63,219 nt of DNA. Source: Comamonas sp. Lineage in GTDB: Bacteria; Pseudomonadota; Gammaproteobacteria; Burkholderiales; Burkholderiaceae_C. Below are positions 39,852-48,989 of the stretch, piece by piece. Where the stretch lies: NCBI GenBank assembly GCA_015478895.1, contig JADMKK010000052.1, forward strand, positions 1 through 63,219, written 5' to 3'. Numbering within the stretch: position 1 is the first letter of the stretch; each line of letters starts with the position of its first letter. A model generated the notes under the pieces. It saw only the letters and a list, made by a program, of their open reading frames with translations, was not told the DNA's origin and ran no database searches. Position numbers and translations under genes: made by a program.

Positions 39852-40589
39852 ATGAGTCAAAAAGTTGCGTACGTTACGGGGGGCATGGGCGGCATCGGAA
39901 CTGCCATTTGCCAGCGTCTGCATGAAGATGGTTTCAAAGTGCTGGCTGGTTGCGGCCCGACCCGTGATTACAAAAAATGGCTTGATGAGCAAAAGGCATT
40001 GGGTTTTACCTTTTATGCATCGGTCGGTAATGTGGGCGACTGGAATTCCACCGTCGAAGCCTTCTCTGCTGCAAAGCAAGAACATGGCGCTATTGACGTG
40101 CTGGTCAATAACGCGGGCATCACCCGTGACCGCATGTTCCTGAAAATGACGCCCGAAGACTGGCAAGCTGTGATCGAAACCAACCTGAACTCCATGTTCA
40201 ACGTCACCAAGCAGGTGGTCGGTGATATGGCTGAAAAAGGCTGGGGCCGCATTATCAACATCAGCTCGGTCAATGGGGCCAAGGGGCAGGCAGGACAAAC
40301 CAATTACTCGGCCGCGAAGGCTGGCATGCACGGTTTCACCATGGCGCTGGCGCAAGAATTGGCGTCCAAGGGCGTCACTGTCAATACCGTGAGCCCCGGC
40401 TATATCGGCACCGACATGGTCAAGTCCATCCGCCAAGACGTGCTGGACAAGATTGTTGCCACGATTCCTGTCAAGCGTTTGGGCGAGCCCAAAGAGATCG
40501 CCTCTATCGTGTCTTGGCTCGCATCCAGCGATGGCAGCTACTCGACCGGTGCAGATTTCTCCGTCAACGGCGGCTTGCACATGCACTAA
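39852..40589 (+). CDS. phaB: Acetoacetyl-CoA reductase
   Basis: NADPH-dependent short-chain dehydrogenase supplying (R)-3-hydroxybutyryl-CoA to PhaC. 245 residues. Cofactor motif TGGMGGIGTAI, LVNNAGITRD, and catalytic NYSAAKAGMHG (YxxxK). RBS AGGAGAT before ATG 39852 (a GTG lies directly in front). Third gene of the PHA operon, closed by a strong terminator. Confidence 0.95.
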   Translation: MSQKVAYVTGGMGGIGTAICQRLHEDGFKVLAGCGPTRDYKKWLDEQKALGFTFYASVGNVGDWNSTVEAFSAAKQEHGAIDVLVNNAGITRDRMFLKMTPEDWQAVIETNLNSMFNVTKQVVGDMAEKGWGRIINISSVNGAKGQAGQTNYSAAKAGMHGFTMALAQELASKGVTVNTVSPGYIGTDMVKSIRQDVLDKIVATIPVKRLGEPKEIASIVSWLASSDGSYSTGADFSVNGGLHMH

Positions 40590-40631
40590 GCCAGCAATGG
40601 CGGCCCCCTTTTTTGGGCGGTCATGCTGACC

Positions 40632-40680
40632 AAAAAGCCCCCATGCTGCGCGCACTCAGCGCAAGGCATGGGGGTTTTTT
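40632..40680 (+). terminator. Rho-independent terminator after phaB
   Basis: AAAAAGCCCCCATGC pairs with GCATGGGGGTTTTTT around the loop TGCGCGCACTCAGCGCAAG, which can itself pair (GCGC/GCGC). Confidence 0.9.
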
Positions 40681-40718
40681 AATGCGCTGCGCAAACGCGC
40701 AGCAAAGCTAAGCTGGAG

Positions 40719-41084
40719 TTAGAAAGGCTTTGCGCCCATCAAACCTGTCAACGCCAATAGCAGCAGCAATTGCAGCCCTAGCAAGCTGCGGCGCATGCCC
40801 ACTTGCTGAGGCTGGGCCATACGCTTGGCAAAACCCAAGGCCAGGCCGTGCGCCACATACAGAATCAAACCAATGTAGGGGTACATCATGTGCTGCCAAG
40901 GGCCGACGAACGTCACGCCCAGGCCCGTCAAGGCTGCGATGCCGCCAAAGATGCGGGCCAGCACATAAATCAGGGTGGACTTGCCTGCGGGTTGAGTTTT
41001 CCACGCCATGGCCAGATAGGCGATCGACAGCAGCAGTGTGAGCACTGCGAACAGCATGTGGGAGTGTTTGAAAATGGTGTACAT
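40719..41084 (-). CDS. Four-helix membrane protein, SirB-like
   Basis: 121 residues with four hydrophobic spans: HSHMLFAVLTLLLSIAYLAMAW, YVLARIFGGIAALTGLGVTF, PYIGLILYVAHGLALGFA, and SLLGLQLLLLLALTGLMG. The N-terminal KHSHM and the overall pattern recall the SirB family, whose molecular role is not established. Stands alone between two convergent terminators/palindromes. Confidence 0.6.
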   Translation of the reverse strand: MYTIFKHSHMLFAVLTLLLSIAYLAMAWKTQPAGKSTLIYVLARIFGGIAALTGLGVTFVGPWQHMMYPYIGLILYVAHGLALGFAKRMAQPQQVGMRRSLLGLQLLLLLALTGLMGAKPF

Positions 41085-41107
41085 GAAGAAGGGTGCGGGA
41101 GTGGTAT

Positions 41108-41200
41108 AAAAAATATAGCGGTCTGCCGTTGCTAATGCTTGCTTTGAGTGATGTTTATATTTGAAAGCAAGTATTTATAACGGCGATCCGCTCTCTTTTT
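41108..41200. repeat. 94-nt palindromic element, copy 4
   Basis: A6-TATAGCGGTCTGCCGTT on the left and AACGGCGATCCGCTCTC-T5 on the right, with inner TGCTTGCTTT / GAAAGCAAGTA. The right end reaches the last codon of mnmC. Confidence 0.8.
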
Positions 41201-42992
41201 AGAGGGTTGCTTGGAGCTTCTGGCGGCCCAGCCGCTCAGTGCCCAGGTGCTGGGCGAGTTTAGCGTCTAGCGGCAGCGGCTCACCATGTAACTGCGCTGC
41301 AATCAGTTCGCCACACAACACGGAGAGCGTAAGCCCGCGTGCGCCCAAAGCGGTATGTGCCCACAGGCCGGGGGCAGTGGCGCTGACCGGGCCTGCAATC
41401 GGCAGCCGGTCATGGCTGGCGCAGCGTACGTGCCCCCAGGTGGGCTGGCAACGGGTGTCGGCAGGGTCAAACCAAGGGGCCAGAGGGGCAGCGCTTTCAG
41501 GCAGCAGGGTGGCGAGCTTGGCGTGATTGGCGGCGTGCGCCACTGCTTGATCGACCGCGCTGACCGGCATCTGCGTGACATCGCGCTCAAACGTTGACCC
41601 CATGACCCAAGCTTGCCCTTGCTCCAGCGGAATGTGCGTGACCAAGTTGCCATTGCCGTTGACCGGGAAGGGTGGCAGCGCATAAGCGTTTTGCATGCTG
41701 TGATAGCCCCAGGTGATCTGGCCACGTATGGCCTGCAGCGACCAGGCAGCATCTTCAGGCAGCAAGGCCGCAGTCGCCGGGCCGCAGGCAAGGATGGCGA
41801 TATCGGCATGGGCCAGCAACTGCCCTTGGGCATTCAACGCTTGCCAAGTGCCATGCTCCGTTGCCTGCAAGCGGGCAACGTGGGATTGGCCTTGAAACTG
41901 GATGTTGGCATGCGCCAGCTGCGCGCGCACCAGCCGTGCAGGTTGCACCCAGCCTGCTTGGGCGTGCCAGCAGGCAACAGTGTCTTCTGGCAGATCCGCG
42001 GTTTGCAGTTGGGCGCTGCTGGCTGCGTGACTCCAAGTAAGGCCGGGGCCTTGTGTCCAGTGAGCGGGCAAGCCGGTGCCACCATCGGCGCAATGCTCCA
42101 GCACGCCCGTGTGGCCCCAGTCTTCACCTTCTTGGCAGAGATCGCGCAAGCGCTGCAGCGTCATGCGTACACCGCTGCGTGAAAGGCGCGAGAGCACGCT
42201 GTCATCGGGCGAAACATGGGGGCAAAACAAGCCTGCAGGCAAGCCTGATGCGCCATCCGCCGGGCTATCGCCCTCGGCCAGTACCGTGACTTGCCAGCCT
42301 CGCAAGGCCAGACTGTACGCAGTGGCTGCACCTGCCAGGCCTGCGCCCACCACCAGCGCACTGCCTGCGCGCGCCACAGGCGCTGGCACAGCAGCGCGCT
42401 GCCGGGGTTCCCAGTGCGGCTCAAAGCGTGCGGTGGGCGGGGTGTCAGACGGCGCCTGAAAAACGAATCCAGCGGTTTGCAGCGCTTTCGCCAGCGAATC
42501 TGTGAGTGCGGGCACCTGCAACACCGTGCCACGCTGACAGTGGCGCGCCAAGGCTTTGATGCTGTGCGGATCGTCAGCAAAGTCCGCTTGGAGGCAGACG
42601 ACATCGGCCACGCCGTTTTGCTGGCGCAGCATAGGTTGCACTTCGCCCACCCACAGCGTGAGCATGACGCGGCCTTGCTCAAAACTGATGCGGTGCACGC
42701 CAGGAAGCAGGCCATCCATGCGCTGCGCCAAGGCAGCAGCTTGCGCAGGGCTGGCTTCGCTGTGGCAGGCCTGCACTTCAGCAGGCGACAAAGCGCCAGG
42801 GAGCACCGCCGTAAATTGCAGCAACGGGCAGCGCTGAGGGTCGGCCTGCCACGCGGACCAAGCCGCTAAAAATCGTTCACCGTGCCCAAAATGGGTGTCC
42901 AGCATGTGCCACGCAAGGCGGCCCTGCCAAGCGTACAGCGGTGAATGGGGTGTTGAAAGCATAGATGGAACGCGTAAAAGCAGTGCTGGCAT
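41199..42992 (-). CDS. mnmC: MnmC-type tRNA cmnm5s2U oxidoreductase with degenerate methyltransferase half
   Basis: 597 residues. MnmC modifies wobble uridine 34: the FAD domain removes the carboxymethyl of cmnm5s2U and the SAM domain methylates the product. The FAD domain starts at about 212 (ALVVGAGLAGAATAYSLA) and looks intact. The N-terminal half is shorter than usual. It has FGHGERFLAAWSAW where relatives have the SAM loop FGTGLNFL, and ADFADDPHS where they have the DGFAP catalytic motif, so methylation is probably lost. Start 42992 has GGTGG 5 nt upstream, 17 nt after the TRIC gene. The product acts on the same tRNA position as MnmH. Confidence 0.85.
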   Translation of the reverse strand: MPALLLRVPSMLSTPHSPLYAWQGRLAWHMLDTHFGHGERFLAAWSAWQADPQRCPLLQFTAVLPGALSPAEVQACHSEASPAQAAALAQRMDGLLPGVHRISFEQGRVMLTLWVGEVQPMLRQQNGVADVVCLQADFADDPHSIKALARHCQRGTVLQVPALTDSLAKALQTAGFVFQAPSDTPPTARFEPHWEPRQRAAVPAPVARAGSALVVGAGLAGAATAYSLALRGWQVTVLAEGDSPADGASGLPAGLFCPHVSPDDSVLSRLSRSGVRMTLQRLRDLCQEGEDWGHTGVLEHCADGGTGLPAHWTQGPGLTWSHAASSAQLQTADLPEDTVACWHAQAGWVQPARLVRAQLAHANIQFQGQSHVARLQATEHGTWQALNAQGQLLAHADIAILACGPATAALLPEDAAWSLQAIRGQITWGYHSMQNAYALPPFPVNGNGNLVTHIPLEQGQAWVMGSTFERDVTQMPVSAVDQAVAHAANHAKLATLLPESAAPLAPWFDPADTRCQPTWGHVRCASHDRLPIAGPVSATAPGLWAHTALGARGLTLSVLCGELIAAQLHGEPLPLDAKLAQHLGTERLGRQKLQATL

Positions 42993-43009
42993 AGCCACCC
43001 GGCGGGGCG

Positions 43010-43675
43010 CTATTCCCAGCGCTGCTGGTAAGAAAACACAGGCAGTCGCCAGCCAAAACGAATGGCCGCCAGACGCAACGCCAGCCCACCCGCAAAGCAG
43101 ATTGCGGTGCTGATGCCCAGAGGCACTTCCAGGGTCTGCAAACCAAGGTAGAGCAAACACACGGCCATGGACACACTAGCGTACAGCTCCCGCCTGAACA
43201 CGACAGGAACTTGGTTGCACAGCACATCGCGCAAGATGCCGCCGCTGATGCCGGTGATCATGCCCGCCATGACGACCACCAGTGGGTCATACCCCAGCTT
43301 GATGGCCACATTGCTGCCAATCAGCGAAAAGGCAATCAAACCCATGGCATCCAGCAGCAAAAAGACATGCTTCATGCGCTGCATATAACGCGCAATGACG
43401 GTGGTCAGTAAGCCAGCAGACACCACCAGATACACATAGGTGGGGTGCTGCGTCCAGCCGATGGGGTAATTGCCCAGCACCATATCGCGGATGGTGCCGC
43501 CGCCCAAAGCGGTCACAAAGGCGATCACCACCACACCAAAAATGTCCATGTTGCGCCGCCCAGCGGCGAGCGCGCCCGACATGGCTTCGGCAGTGATAGC
43601 GATTAAATAGATGACGAGAATGACGTCCAGCGGGGTGCTGAAGACGGTGTGCAAGAAATCGGACAAGGTAGTCAC
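43010..43675 (-). CDS. TRIC/UPF0126-family membrane protein, likely glycine-linked transporter
   Basis: 221 residues with seven hydrophobic segments and an internal repeat: GALAAGRRNMDIFGVVVIAFVTALGGGTIRD and LVVVMAGMITGISGGILRDVLC share the GGG/GGI-IRD motif of UPF0126 (TRIC fold). A tandem glycine riboswitch lies in its leader, so its expression responds to glycine. Glycine uptake or export is therefore the best guess; I recall glycine phenotypes for relatives but cannot verify this here. mnmC follows at 17 nt. Confidence 0.85.
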   Translation of the reverse strand: MTTLSDFLHTVFSTPLDVILVIYLIAITAEAMSGALAAGRRNMDIFGVVVIAFVTALGGGTIRDMVLGNYPIGWTQHPTYVYLVVSAGLLTTVIARYMQRMKHVFLLLDAMGLIAFSLIGSNVAIKLGYDPLVVVMAGMITGISGGILRDVLCNQVPVVFRRELYASVSMAVCLLYLGLQTLEVPLGISTAICFAGGLALRLAAIRFGWRLPVFSYQQRWE

Positions 43676-43713
43676 GGGTGCAAAGCTTGGTGCTCACGCC
43701 CAAGCAGCCTGCT

Positions 43714-43747
43714 AAAAAAGAGGCTTCTTGGGCATGGGTAGCCTCTC
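43714..43747 (-). terminator. Terminator of the glycine-riboswitch expression platform
   Basis: In the mRNA: AGAGGCT (plus 43746-43740) pairs with AGCCTCT (43725-43719), then UUUUUU. The 5' arm directly follows aptamer 2, so aptamer folding could compete with it. Confidence 0.7.
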
Positions 43748-43953
43748 CCGCTGTCCTTTTACCTGAGAGTTTTAGCGCCGCGCATGTTCGTCATGCACGG
43801 GCTTGCCCCTTCGGTGAACCGGCCGGTCTTGATGACCCCGGTTGCTCTCCAGTCGGCAATAGTGTTCCGTGGTACAGGGTGCCTGAGCGATTATGGGAGT
43901 TTGCGCCTTCGGTGGAGACTGGCATTGGTTGCCGCCTCGCTCTCCCACGGAAT
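43742..43953 (-). promoter_or_regulatory. Tandem glycine riboswitch
   Basis: Two glycine aptamers in the minus-strand transcript. Aptamer 1 (about 43953-43869): GGGAGAG, CACCGAAGGCGCAA, CGCTCAGGCA. Aptamer 2 (about 43852-43742): GGAGAGC, TTCACCGAAGGGGCAAGC, and ACTCTCAGGTAAAAGGACAG. These are the conserved gcvT-type motifs. It is followed by an intrinsic terminator and the TRIC/UPF0126 gene. Confidence 0.92.
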
Positions 43954-44014
43954 ACAGAAGCTGCGATTATGGCGCGTCTCTGGCATCCCGCTAGCTTGCC
44001 GGGCATCTGGCCAA

Positions 44015-44050
44015 TAAAAAAGCCCCGTAGTGAATTGCTACGGGGCTTTT
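44015..44050 (-). terminator. Terminator after yggX
   Basis: AAAAAGCCCCGTAG, loop, CTACGGGGCTTTT; palindromic, so it can act both ways. It separates yggX from the riboswitch transcript. Confidence 0.85.
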
Positions 44051-44067
44051 ATCGTCGTCTTCAGTGA

Positions 44068-44340
44068 TTACGCCGAGGGTGGAACGTAACCGACCGCAGC
44101 ATCTGCGCCGTCGCCAAAGAAGTGATTTTCCATCTGGCGGGCCAAGTATTGGCGGGCGCGGGCATCGGCCAGATTCAGGCGGTTTTCATTGACCAGCATG
44201 GTCTGGTGCTTGAGCCAGTCGGCCCATGCTTGCTTGCTGACGCTGGAGTAAATGCGCTTGCCCAGATCGCCAGGGTACGGAGGAAAGTCCAGACCTTCAG
44301 CTTCTTGGCCCAGTTTGATGCATTGAACGGTACGTGCCAT
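44068..44340 (-). CDS. yggX: Fe(2+)-trafficking / oxidative damage protection protein
   Basis: 90 residues: [30 protein letters not shown] with the conserved Cys7, then [19 protein letters not shown] and [15 protein letters not shown]. Cytoplasmic protein protecting Fe-S enzymes from oxidants. GGGAGTG-like sequence complement upstream is weak; the gene is monocistronic with its own terminator. Confidence 0.95.
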   Translation of the reverse strand: MARTVQCIKLGQEAEGLDFPPYPGDLGKRIYSSVSKQAWADWLKHQTMLVNENRLNLADARARQYLARQMENHFFGDGADAAVGYVPPSA

Positions 44341-44479
44341 GGGAGTGTCCTTGTGTGACTTCAGATGTTTGGGTAATAACGAACTGAAATCTTATTGGTT
44401 TAAGTTTTGAAGTCGTGCTTTCAGAATCCGATCCAACGGTGAAACGAACCGTTTTCCCCAACAAATACTGAAAGCAAAA

Positions 44480-45508
44480 ATGAACAATCGCCGCAACTTT
44501 ATCAAGATTCCCGTTGCCCTCAGCCTTTTGGCGGGCTTCACCTTCGCTGCCGTGCCATCATTTGCGGCCGACGCCGTGACCTTGCTCAACGTGTCTTACG
44601 ACCCCACCCGTGAGCTGTACGTCGATTACAACAAGGCTTTCGCCAAGCACTGGAAAGAAAAAACCGGCCAAGACGTGACAGTCAAGCAGTCCCATGGCGG
44701 CTCTGGCAAGCAAGCGCGCTCCATCATTGATGGTATTGAGGCCGATGTGGCCACCTTGGCGCTGGCGGGTGACGTGGATGCCTTGGTCAAAAACGGCACC
44801 CACCTGGCTGCGGACTGGCAAAAGAAACTGCCGCTGAACAGCGCGCCTTACACATCGACCATCGTGTTCCTCGTCAAAAAAGGCAATCCCAAGGGCCTCA
44901 AAGATTGGAGCGACTTGGTTAAGCCGGGCGTGCAAGTGATTACGCCCAATCCCAAAACCAGCGGCGGCGCCCGCTGGAATTATCTGGCTGCCTGGGAGTT
45001 TGCCAAGCGCAAGAATGGCGGCGATGAAACCAAGGCCAAAGACTTTGTGCAGCAGCTCTATAACAACGTGCCTGTGCTGGACACCGGTGCGCGCGGCTCC
45101 ACCATTACTTTCGTGCAGCGTGGTGTGGGCGACGTGCTGCTGGCTTGGGAGAACGAAGCATTCCTGGCACTGCGCGAGTTTGGTCCGGAGAAGTTTGAGA
45201 TCGTTGCACCGTCGATTTCCATCTTGGCGGAGCCCTCGGTTGCCGTGGTCGACAAGGTCGTGGACAAGAGGGGCACCCGCAAGGTGGCGCAGGCTTACCT
45301 GGAATATCTGTACAGCGATGAAGGCCAGCAAATTGCCGCACGCAATTTCTACCGTCCCACCAACGAGAAGGTCAAAGCTGATTTTTCCAAGCAATTCCCT
45401 GCACTGGAGCTTTTCACCATTGACCAAGCCTTCGGCGGTTGGGACAAAGCGGACAAAGCGCACTTCGCCGACGGTGGCAGCTTTGACCAGATTTACACCA
45501 AAAAGTAA
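44480..45508 (+). CDS. sbp: Periplasmic sulfate-binding protein
   Basis: 342 residues. Signal peptide [28 protein letters not shown], then [33 protein letters not shown] and [16 protein letters not shown], all conserved in Sbp/CysP. It delivers sulfate to the CysTWA permease. No cysT/W/A genes follow, so it must work with a permease encoded elsewhere. A 56-codon ORF with a strong RBS lies 62 nt downstream. Confidence 0.93.
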   Translation: MNNRRNFIKIPVALSLLAGFTFAAVPSFAADAVTLLNVSYDPTRELYVDYNKAFAKHWKEKTGQDVTVKQSHGGSGKQARSIIDGIEADVATLALAGDVDALVKNGTHLAADWQKKLPLNSAPYTSTIVFLVKKGNPKGLKDWSDLVKPGVQVITPNPKTSGGARWNYLAAWEFAKRKNGGDETKAKDFVQQLYNNVPVLDTGARGSTITFVQRGVGDVLLAWENEAFLALREFGPEKFEIVAPSISILAEPSVAVVDKVVDKRGTRKVAQAYLEYLYSDEGQQIAARNFYRPTNEKVKADFSKQFPALELFTIDQAFGGWDKADKAHFADGGSFDQIYTKK

Positions 45509-45570
45509 TTTTTCCGCGCAAGCGGCCAGAGGGTGACGCTGCGCCCACCCTTGATTTAAAGGAGTGATCC

Positions 45571-45741
45571 ATGTCTACTACCGCTGCAATTCCAGCCATC
45601 GATACCTTTTTGCCACGTGATGCATGGTGCGTACAAGCAGCATCGGTGCTGCGCATTACGGCCCGGCAATGGGGTGTGTATGGAGCATGGTGGCCTGGTC
45701 CCTCCGGACGCAACGCTGCCAACCGCGCTGGCAGGAAATAA
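45571..45741 (+). CDS. Small uncharacterised protein (56 aa) downstream of sbp
   Basis: ATG at 45571 with AAAGGAGTGATCC, a near-ideal RBS, directly upstream. It starts MSTTAAIPAIDTFLPRDAW and ends with a Trp/Gly-rich and then basic segment (QWGVYGAWWPGPSGRNAANR). No signal or membrane helix. It ends just before palindrome copy B, which has a T run and may terminate sbp plus this ORF. I do not recognise a family. A sulfur-starvation role is only inferred from position. Confidence 0.55.
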   Translation: MSTTAAIPAIDTFLPRDAWCVQAASVLRITARQWGVYGAWWPGPSGRNAANRAGRK

Positions 45742-45747
45742 GCATCA

Positions 45748-45794
45748 AATTGGCTGCTAGCCCTTATGAATAAAGGGCTAGTAGCTATTTTTTT
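45748..45794. repeat. 47-nt palindromic element (short class), copy B
   Basis: GCTGCTAGCCCTT (45753-45765) pairs with AAGGGCTAGTAGC (45773-45785), then TATTTTTTT. Likely doubles as a terminator for sbp and the small ORF. Confidence 0.75.
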
Positions 45795-45979
45795 GTTTGA
45801 AAGATCCCTATAGACAATGCAGTGCGAGAGGGGGTGAACTGCCCCATCAAGTTGAAAGAACTGGACGGCCTTCTCGCATGCTTTTTCGTTCTATGTACTG
45901 CGCGCGGCCTGTGGCACTCTGGGGCGATATCGAGGTTTTCGCCATCGCCAATATCCTGCGCCCTTGCCAGCCTGAGACA

Positions 45980-47497
45980 ATGTCGCCCATCATGAGTGCT
46001 CAGAACGACAAGATTTCCCCCGACGCCCCCTACGCTGACATGCCCACCGGCAACCCCGATCTGCCCGATGGCTGGCTGGAAGTGGTTTCCATGGACATGG
46101 AAGCCAAAGGCATTGCCCGCAAGCCTGATGGCAAAGTGGTGTTCATTGACGGTGCTTTGCCCACCGAACTGGTCACGGCCAACGTGCACCGCAAGAAAGC
46201 CAATTGGGAGGCAGCCAGCCTGTTTGCGATCCACCGCGAATCGTCGCAGCGTGTCACGCCCGGCTGCCCGCATGCGGGCTTGCATGAAGGCGCGTGTGGT
46301 GGCTGCAAGATGCAGCACCTGCATATCAATGCCCAAGTGGCCGTCAAGCAGCGCGTACTGGAAGACAACCTGTGGCATCTGGGCAAGGTCAAGCCCGAAA
46401 CCATGATGCGTCCCATCGAAGGCCCGACTTGGGGCTACCGCTACCGCGCCCGGCTGTCGGTACGGTATGTGATCAAAAAAGGCAAGGTGCTGGTGGGTTT
46501 CCACGAGCGCAAGAGCCGCTACATCGCCGACATGGAAACTTGCAAGGTGCTGCCACCCCATGTGGATGCCATGTTGATGCCCCTGCGCGAGTTGGTCGCC
46601 AGCATGGATGCGCGTGAGCAGTTGCCGCAGATCGAAGTCGCATGTGGCGACCATGTGACAGCTTTGCTTCTGCGCCACATGGTGCCGTTGACAGAGGCTG
46701 ACCAGCAGCGTTTGCGCGATTTTTCGGCTGCTCACAACGTGCAGTGGTGGTTGCAATCCAAAGGGCCCGAGACCATCCACAAGATGGAAGAGGGCGGTGC
46801 GCAACTGTCGTACAGCTTGCCGGACTTTGGCATTCACATGCCGTTCCAGCCCACTGACTTTACGCAGGTCAACCCGCACATCAACCGCGTGCTGGTCACC
46901 CGTTCATTGCGCTTGCTCAATGCTCAAAAGCATGAGCGAGTGATCGACTGGTTCTGTGGTTTGGGCAACTTCACCCTGCCTCTGGCGACCCAGGCGCGCG
47001 AAGTGCTGGGTATTGAAGGTTCCGACACCCTGGTGCAGCGCTCGCACGAGAATTACGCGGCCACCAATGCCACCCGTGCAGAGGGCGACAAGTTGGCCCC
47101 CACCACGTTTGTTGCGCGTAACCTGTTCAATATGACGCCTGCGCTTTTGATGGCTGACGGCAACGCAGACAAGTGGCTGATTGATCCACCCCGTGAAGGC
47201 GCATTTGCGCTGTGCCAGGCCTTGGCAGATATTCACCAGATCCGCATCGGTGTCAAGCAAACCGGCGTGCCTACCGAGGAACAGCCCGACTTGCTGGCGC
47301 CGCTGCCGGAAGGTCATGAAAACTGGAAGTTCCCCAAGCGCATCGTGTATGTCAGCTGCGGCCCCGCAACCTTGGCGCGCGATACAGGCTTGCTGGTGAA
47401 TCAAGCGGGTTACCGTTGCGTGCAGGCCGGTGTAGTGAATATGTTCCCCCACACTGCACACGTTGAAAGCATGGCAGTCTTTGAGCGTATCGACTAA
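45980..47497 (+). CDS. rlmD: 23S rRNA (uracil-1939-C5)-methyltransferase
   Basis: About 505 residues. An N-terminal TRAM-like region ([30 protein letters not shown]) is followed by Fe-S cysteines in [20 protein letters not shown] and METCKVL. The SAM domain has [25 protein letters not shown] and the catalytic [15 protein letters not shown] 45980 or 45992 is the likely start. Reading upstream to 45797 passes through the end of palindrome B and is not family-like. Confidence 0.93.
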   Translation: MSPIMSAQNDKISPDAPYADMPTGNPDLPDGWLEVVSMDMEAKGIARKPDGKVVFIDGALPTELVTANVHRKKANWEAASLFAIHRESSQRVTPGCPHAGLHEGACGGCKMQHLHINAQVAVKQRVLEDNLWHLGKVKPETMMRPIEGPTWGYRYRARLSVRYVIKKGKVLVGFHERKSRYIADMETCKVLPPHVDAMLMPLRELVASMDAREQLPQIEVACGDHVTALLLRHMVPLTEADQQRLRDFSAAHNVQWWLQSKGPETIHKMEEGGAQLSYSLPDFGIHMPFQPTDFTQVNPHINRVLVTRSLRLLNAQKHERVIDWFCGLGNFTLPLATQAREVLGIEGSDTLVQRSHENYAATNATRAEGDKLAPTTFVARNLFNMTPALLMADGNADKWLIDPPREGAFALCQALADIHQIRIGVKQTGVPTEEQPDLLAPLPEGHENWKFPKRIVYVSCGPATLARDTGLLVNQAGYRCVQAGVVNMFPHTAHVESMAVFERID

Positions 47498-47559
47498 GCA
47501 GGCGCAACATGCTCTGCGTGGTTCGTGATGCAAGCTTTGCGTTGCGCCACGGGGCACGT

Positions 47560-47599
47560 AAAAAAGCCCGAGTCAGCAATTTGCGACTCGGGCTTTTTT
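47560..47599. terminator. Bidirectional terminator between rlmD and the lipoprotein gene
   Basis: AAAAAAGCCCGAGTC, 10-nt loop, GACTCGGGCTTTTTT; serves both convergent genes. Confidence 0.9.
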
Positions 47600-47615
47600 A
47601 CAGTTGAGGCCGCAC

Positions 47616-47984
47616 TCAGCTGCGAGGGCGTGCGTATTCGGTTTCGATATCGTTGTCTTGACGCGCCTTAGGCGCCTCAGGTTTTTGGGTGAACACGGAA
47701 GGAGAACCGTCGAGTTTGTGCTCGCGCATGTAGGCATCCATGTCTTTCCAACCTGCAAAAACCATGGCCTTTGGCGCCTTGGGGTTGAGGGTGTAACAGT
47801 CTTCAATGCCGCGCATGGCGTGGCGGCACGCACTGCCAACGGCTTTGGCTTCGTTTTCCCTGACCACGGTGCGTGGGTCTGGGCCCAAGCCAGGCACTTG
47901 GTCAAGACAGCCAGTCAGCAAGGCTGCTGCCCAAGGCAGCAACAAGACGGCAAGACGGGGAGTGTGGGCGGAAGTTTTTGACAT
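47616..47984 (-). CDS. Putative lipoprotein, hypothetical
   Basis: 122 residues. Signal peptide LAVLLLPWAAALLTGC with lipobox LLTGC, so probably lipid-modified. The mature part is charged, with two further cysteines (SACRHAMRGIEDCYTLNP) that could form a disulfide, and AMVFAGWKDMDAYMREHKL. Function unknown; the type is common in Comamonadaceae. Confidence 0.75.
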   Translation of the reverse strand: MSKTSAHTPRLAVLLLPWAAALLTGCLDQVPGLGPDPRTVVRENEAKAVGSACRHAMRGIEDCYTLNPKAPKAMVFAGWKDMDAYMREHKLDGSPSVFTQKPEAPKARQDNDIETEYARPRS

Positions 47985-48042
47985 GCTGAATCTCTATCGA
48001 CAAGTGCTGCCAAATATTAAGCGTTTCTTGCGTTGCCCGTAA

Positions 48043-48066
48043 AAAAGGCTCCTGCAGGAGCCTTTG
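48043..48066 (-). terminator. Terminator after the BI-1 gene
   Basis: AAAGGCTCC/GGAGCCTTT with loop TGCA; in the minus-strand transcript it is followed by TTT and a T-rich end. Confidence 0.8.
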
Positions 48067-48087
48067 GTTAACCAGCCTTTAGCTGAC

Positions 48088-48777
48088 TTAGTCGCGGTCA
48101 CCGCCCATGATGCCCAGCAGGGCCAGCAGGCTCTGGAACACGTTGTAGATGCTCAGGTACAGCGACAGTGTGGCGCTGATGTAGTTGGTCTCGCCGCCAT
48201 CCAGAATGCGCTTGAGGTCATACAGCATGAAGGCGGAGAAAATACCGATAGCCAGCATGGAAATCGCCATCATGCCTGCTGTGGAGCCCACAAACACGTT
48301 GATGACCGCACCGACCATCAACACCAGGGCGCCGACGAACAGCCATTTGCCCATGCCCGAGAGATCACGCTTGATCACGGTGGCCAGAGAGGCCATGACA
48401 AAGAATACGCCTGCAGTGCCGGCGAATGCCGTCATGATCAGTTGAGAGCCATTGCTAAAGCCCAGCACCATGCCAATCATGCGCGAGAGCATGAGACCCA
48501 TGAAGAAGGTAAAGGCCAGCAGGACGGGAACGCCAGCGGCAGAGTTCTTGGTCTTTTCAATGGCAAACATGAAGCCAAAAGCGCCGACCATGAAAACAAT
48601 CAAACCCATGCCGCCTGTGAGCGAGCGGGTAATGCCGGTACTCACACCAATCCACGCACCCAAAACCGTGGGCAACATGCTCAGTGCCAGCAGCCAGTAG
48701 GTGTTACGCAGCACTCTGTGGCGCTGCTGCTGCGAGATGCCGTAGCCTGCAGAGTCCAAAGTGTTCATATGGTTCAT
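48088..48777 (-). CDS. Bax inhibitor-1 / YccA family membrane protein
   Basis: 229 residues, about seven hydrophobic helices: YWLLALSMLPTVLGAWIGV, GMGLIVFMVGAFGFMFAI, AGVPVLLAFTFFMGLMLS, and so on, ending with a YDLKRILDGGE(T)NYISATLSLYLSIYNVFQSLL signature of the BI-1 family. Bacterial relatives such as YccA modulate FtsH or act as pH-sensitive calcium leak channels; the specific role here is unknown. Confidence 0.9.
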   Translation of the reverse strand: MNHMNTLDSAGYGISQQQRHRVLRNTYWLLALSMLPTVLGAWIGVSTGITRSLTGGMGLIVFMVGAFGFMFAIEKTKNSAAGVPVLLAFTFFMGLMLSRMIGMVLGFSNGSQLIMTAFAGTAGVFFVMASLATVIKRDLSGMGKWLFVGALVLMVGAVINVFVGSTAGMMAISMLAIGIFSAFMLYDLKRILDGGETNYISATLSLYLSIYNVFQSLLALLGIMGGDRD

Positions 48778-48989
48778 GGGGTGTTTTCTCCTGTAGAAGA
48801 TGTAGCGAATTGCTAGTGTTCTGTCATTCTATGAGACAGCATTAACGCATTAAGTTCCCAAATCCTTCGTTTTTGCGCCAGTTTTCTTCAACTTTAAAGG
48901 TTGGAATGTTTTGCGCCCAAGTGCAGGGCTGAAGCGTTAATAGTCAGTATGCTTAAAGTTTGAATACAAAACCTGTTGGGACCTTTGCC

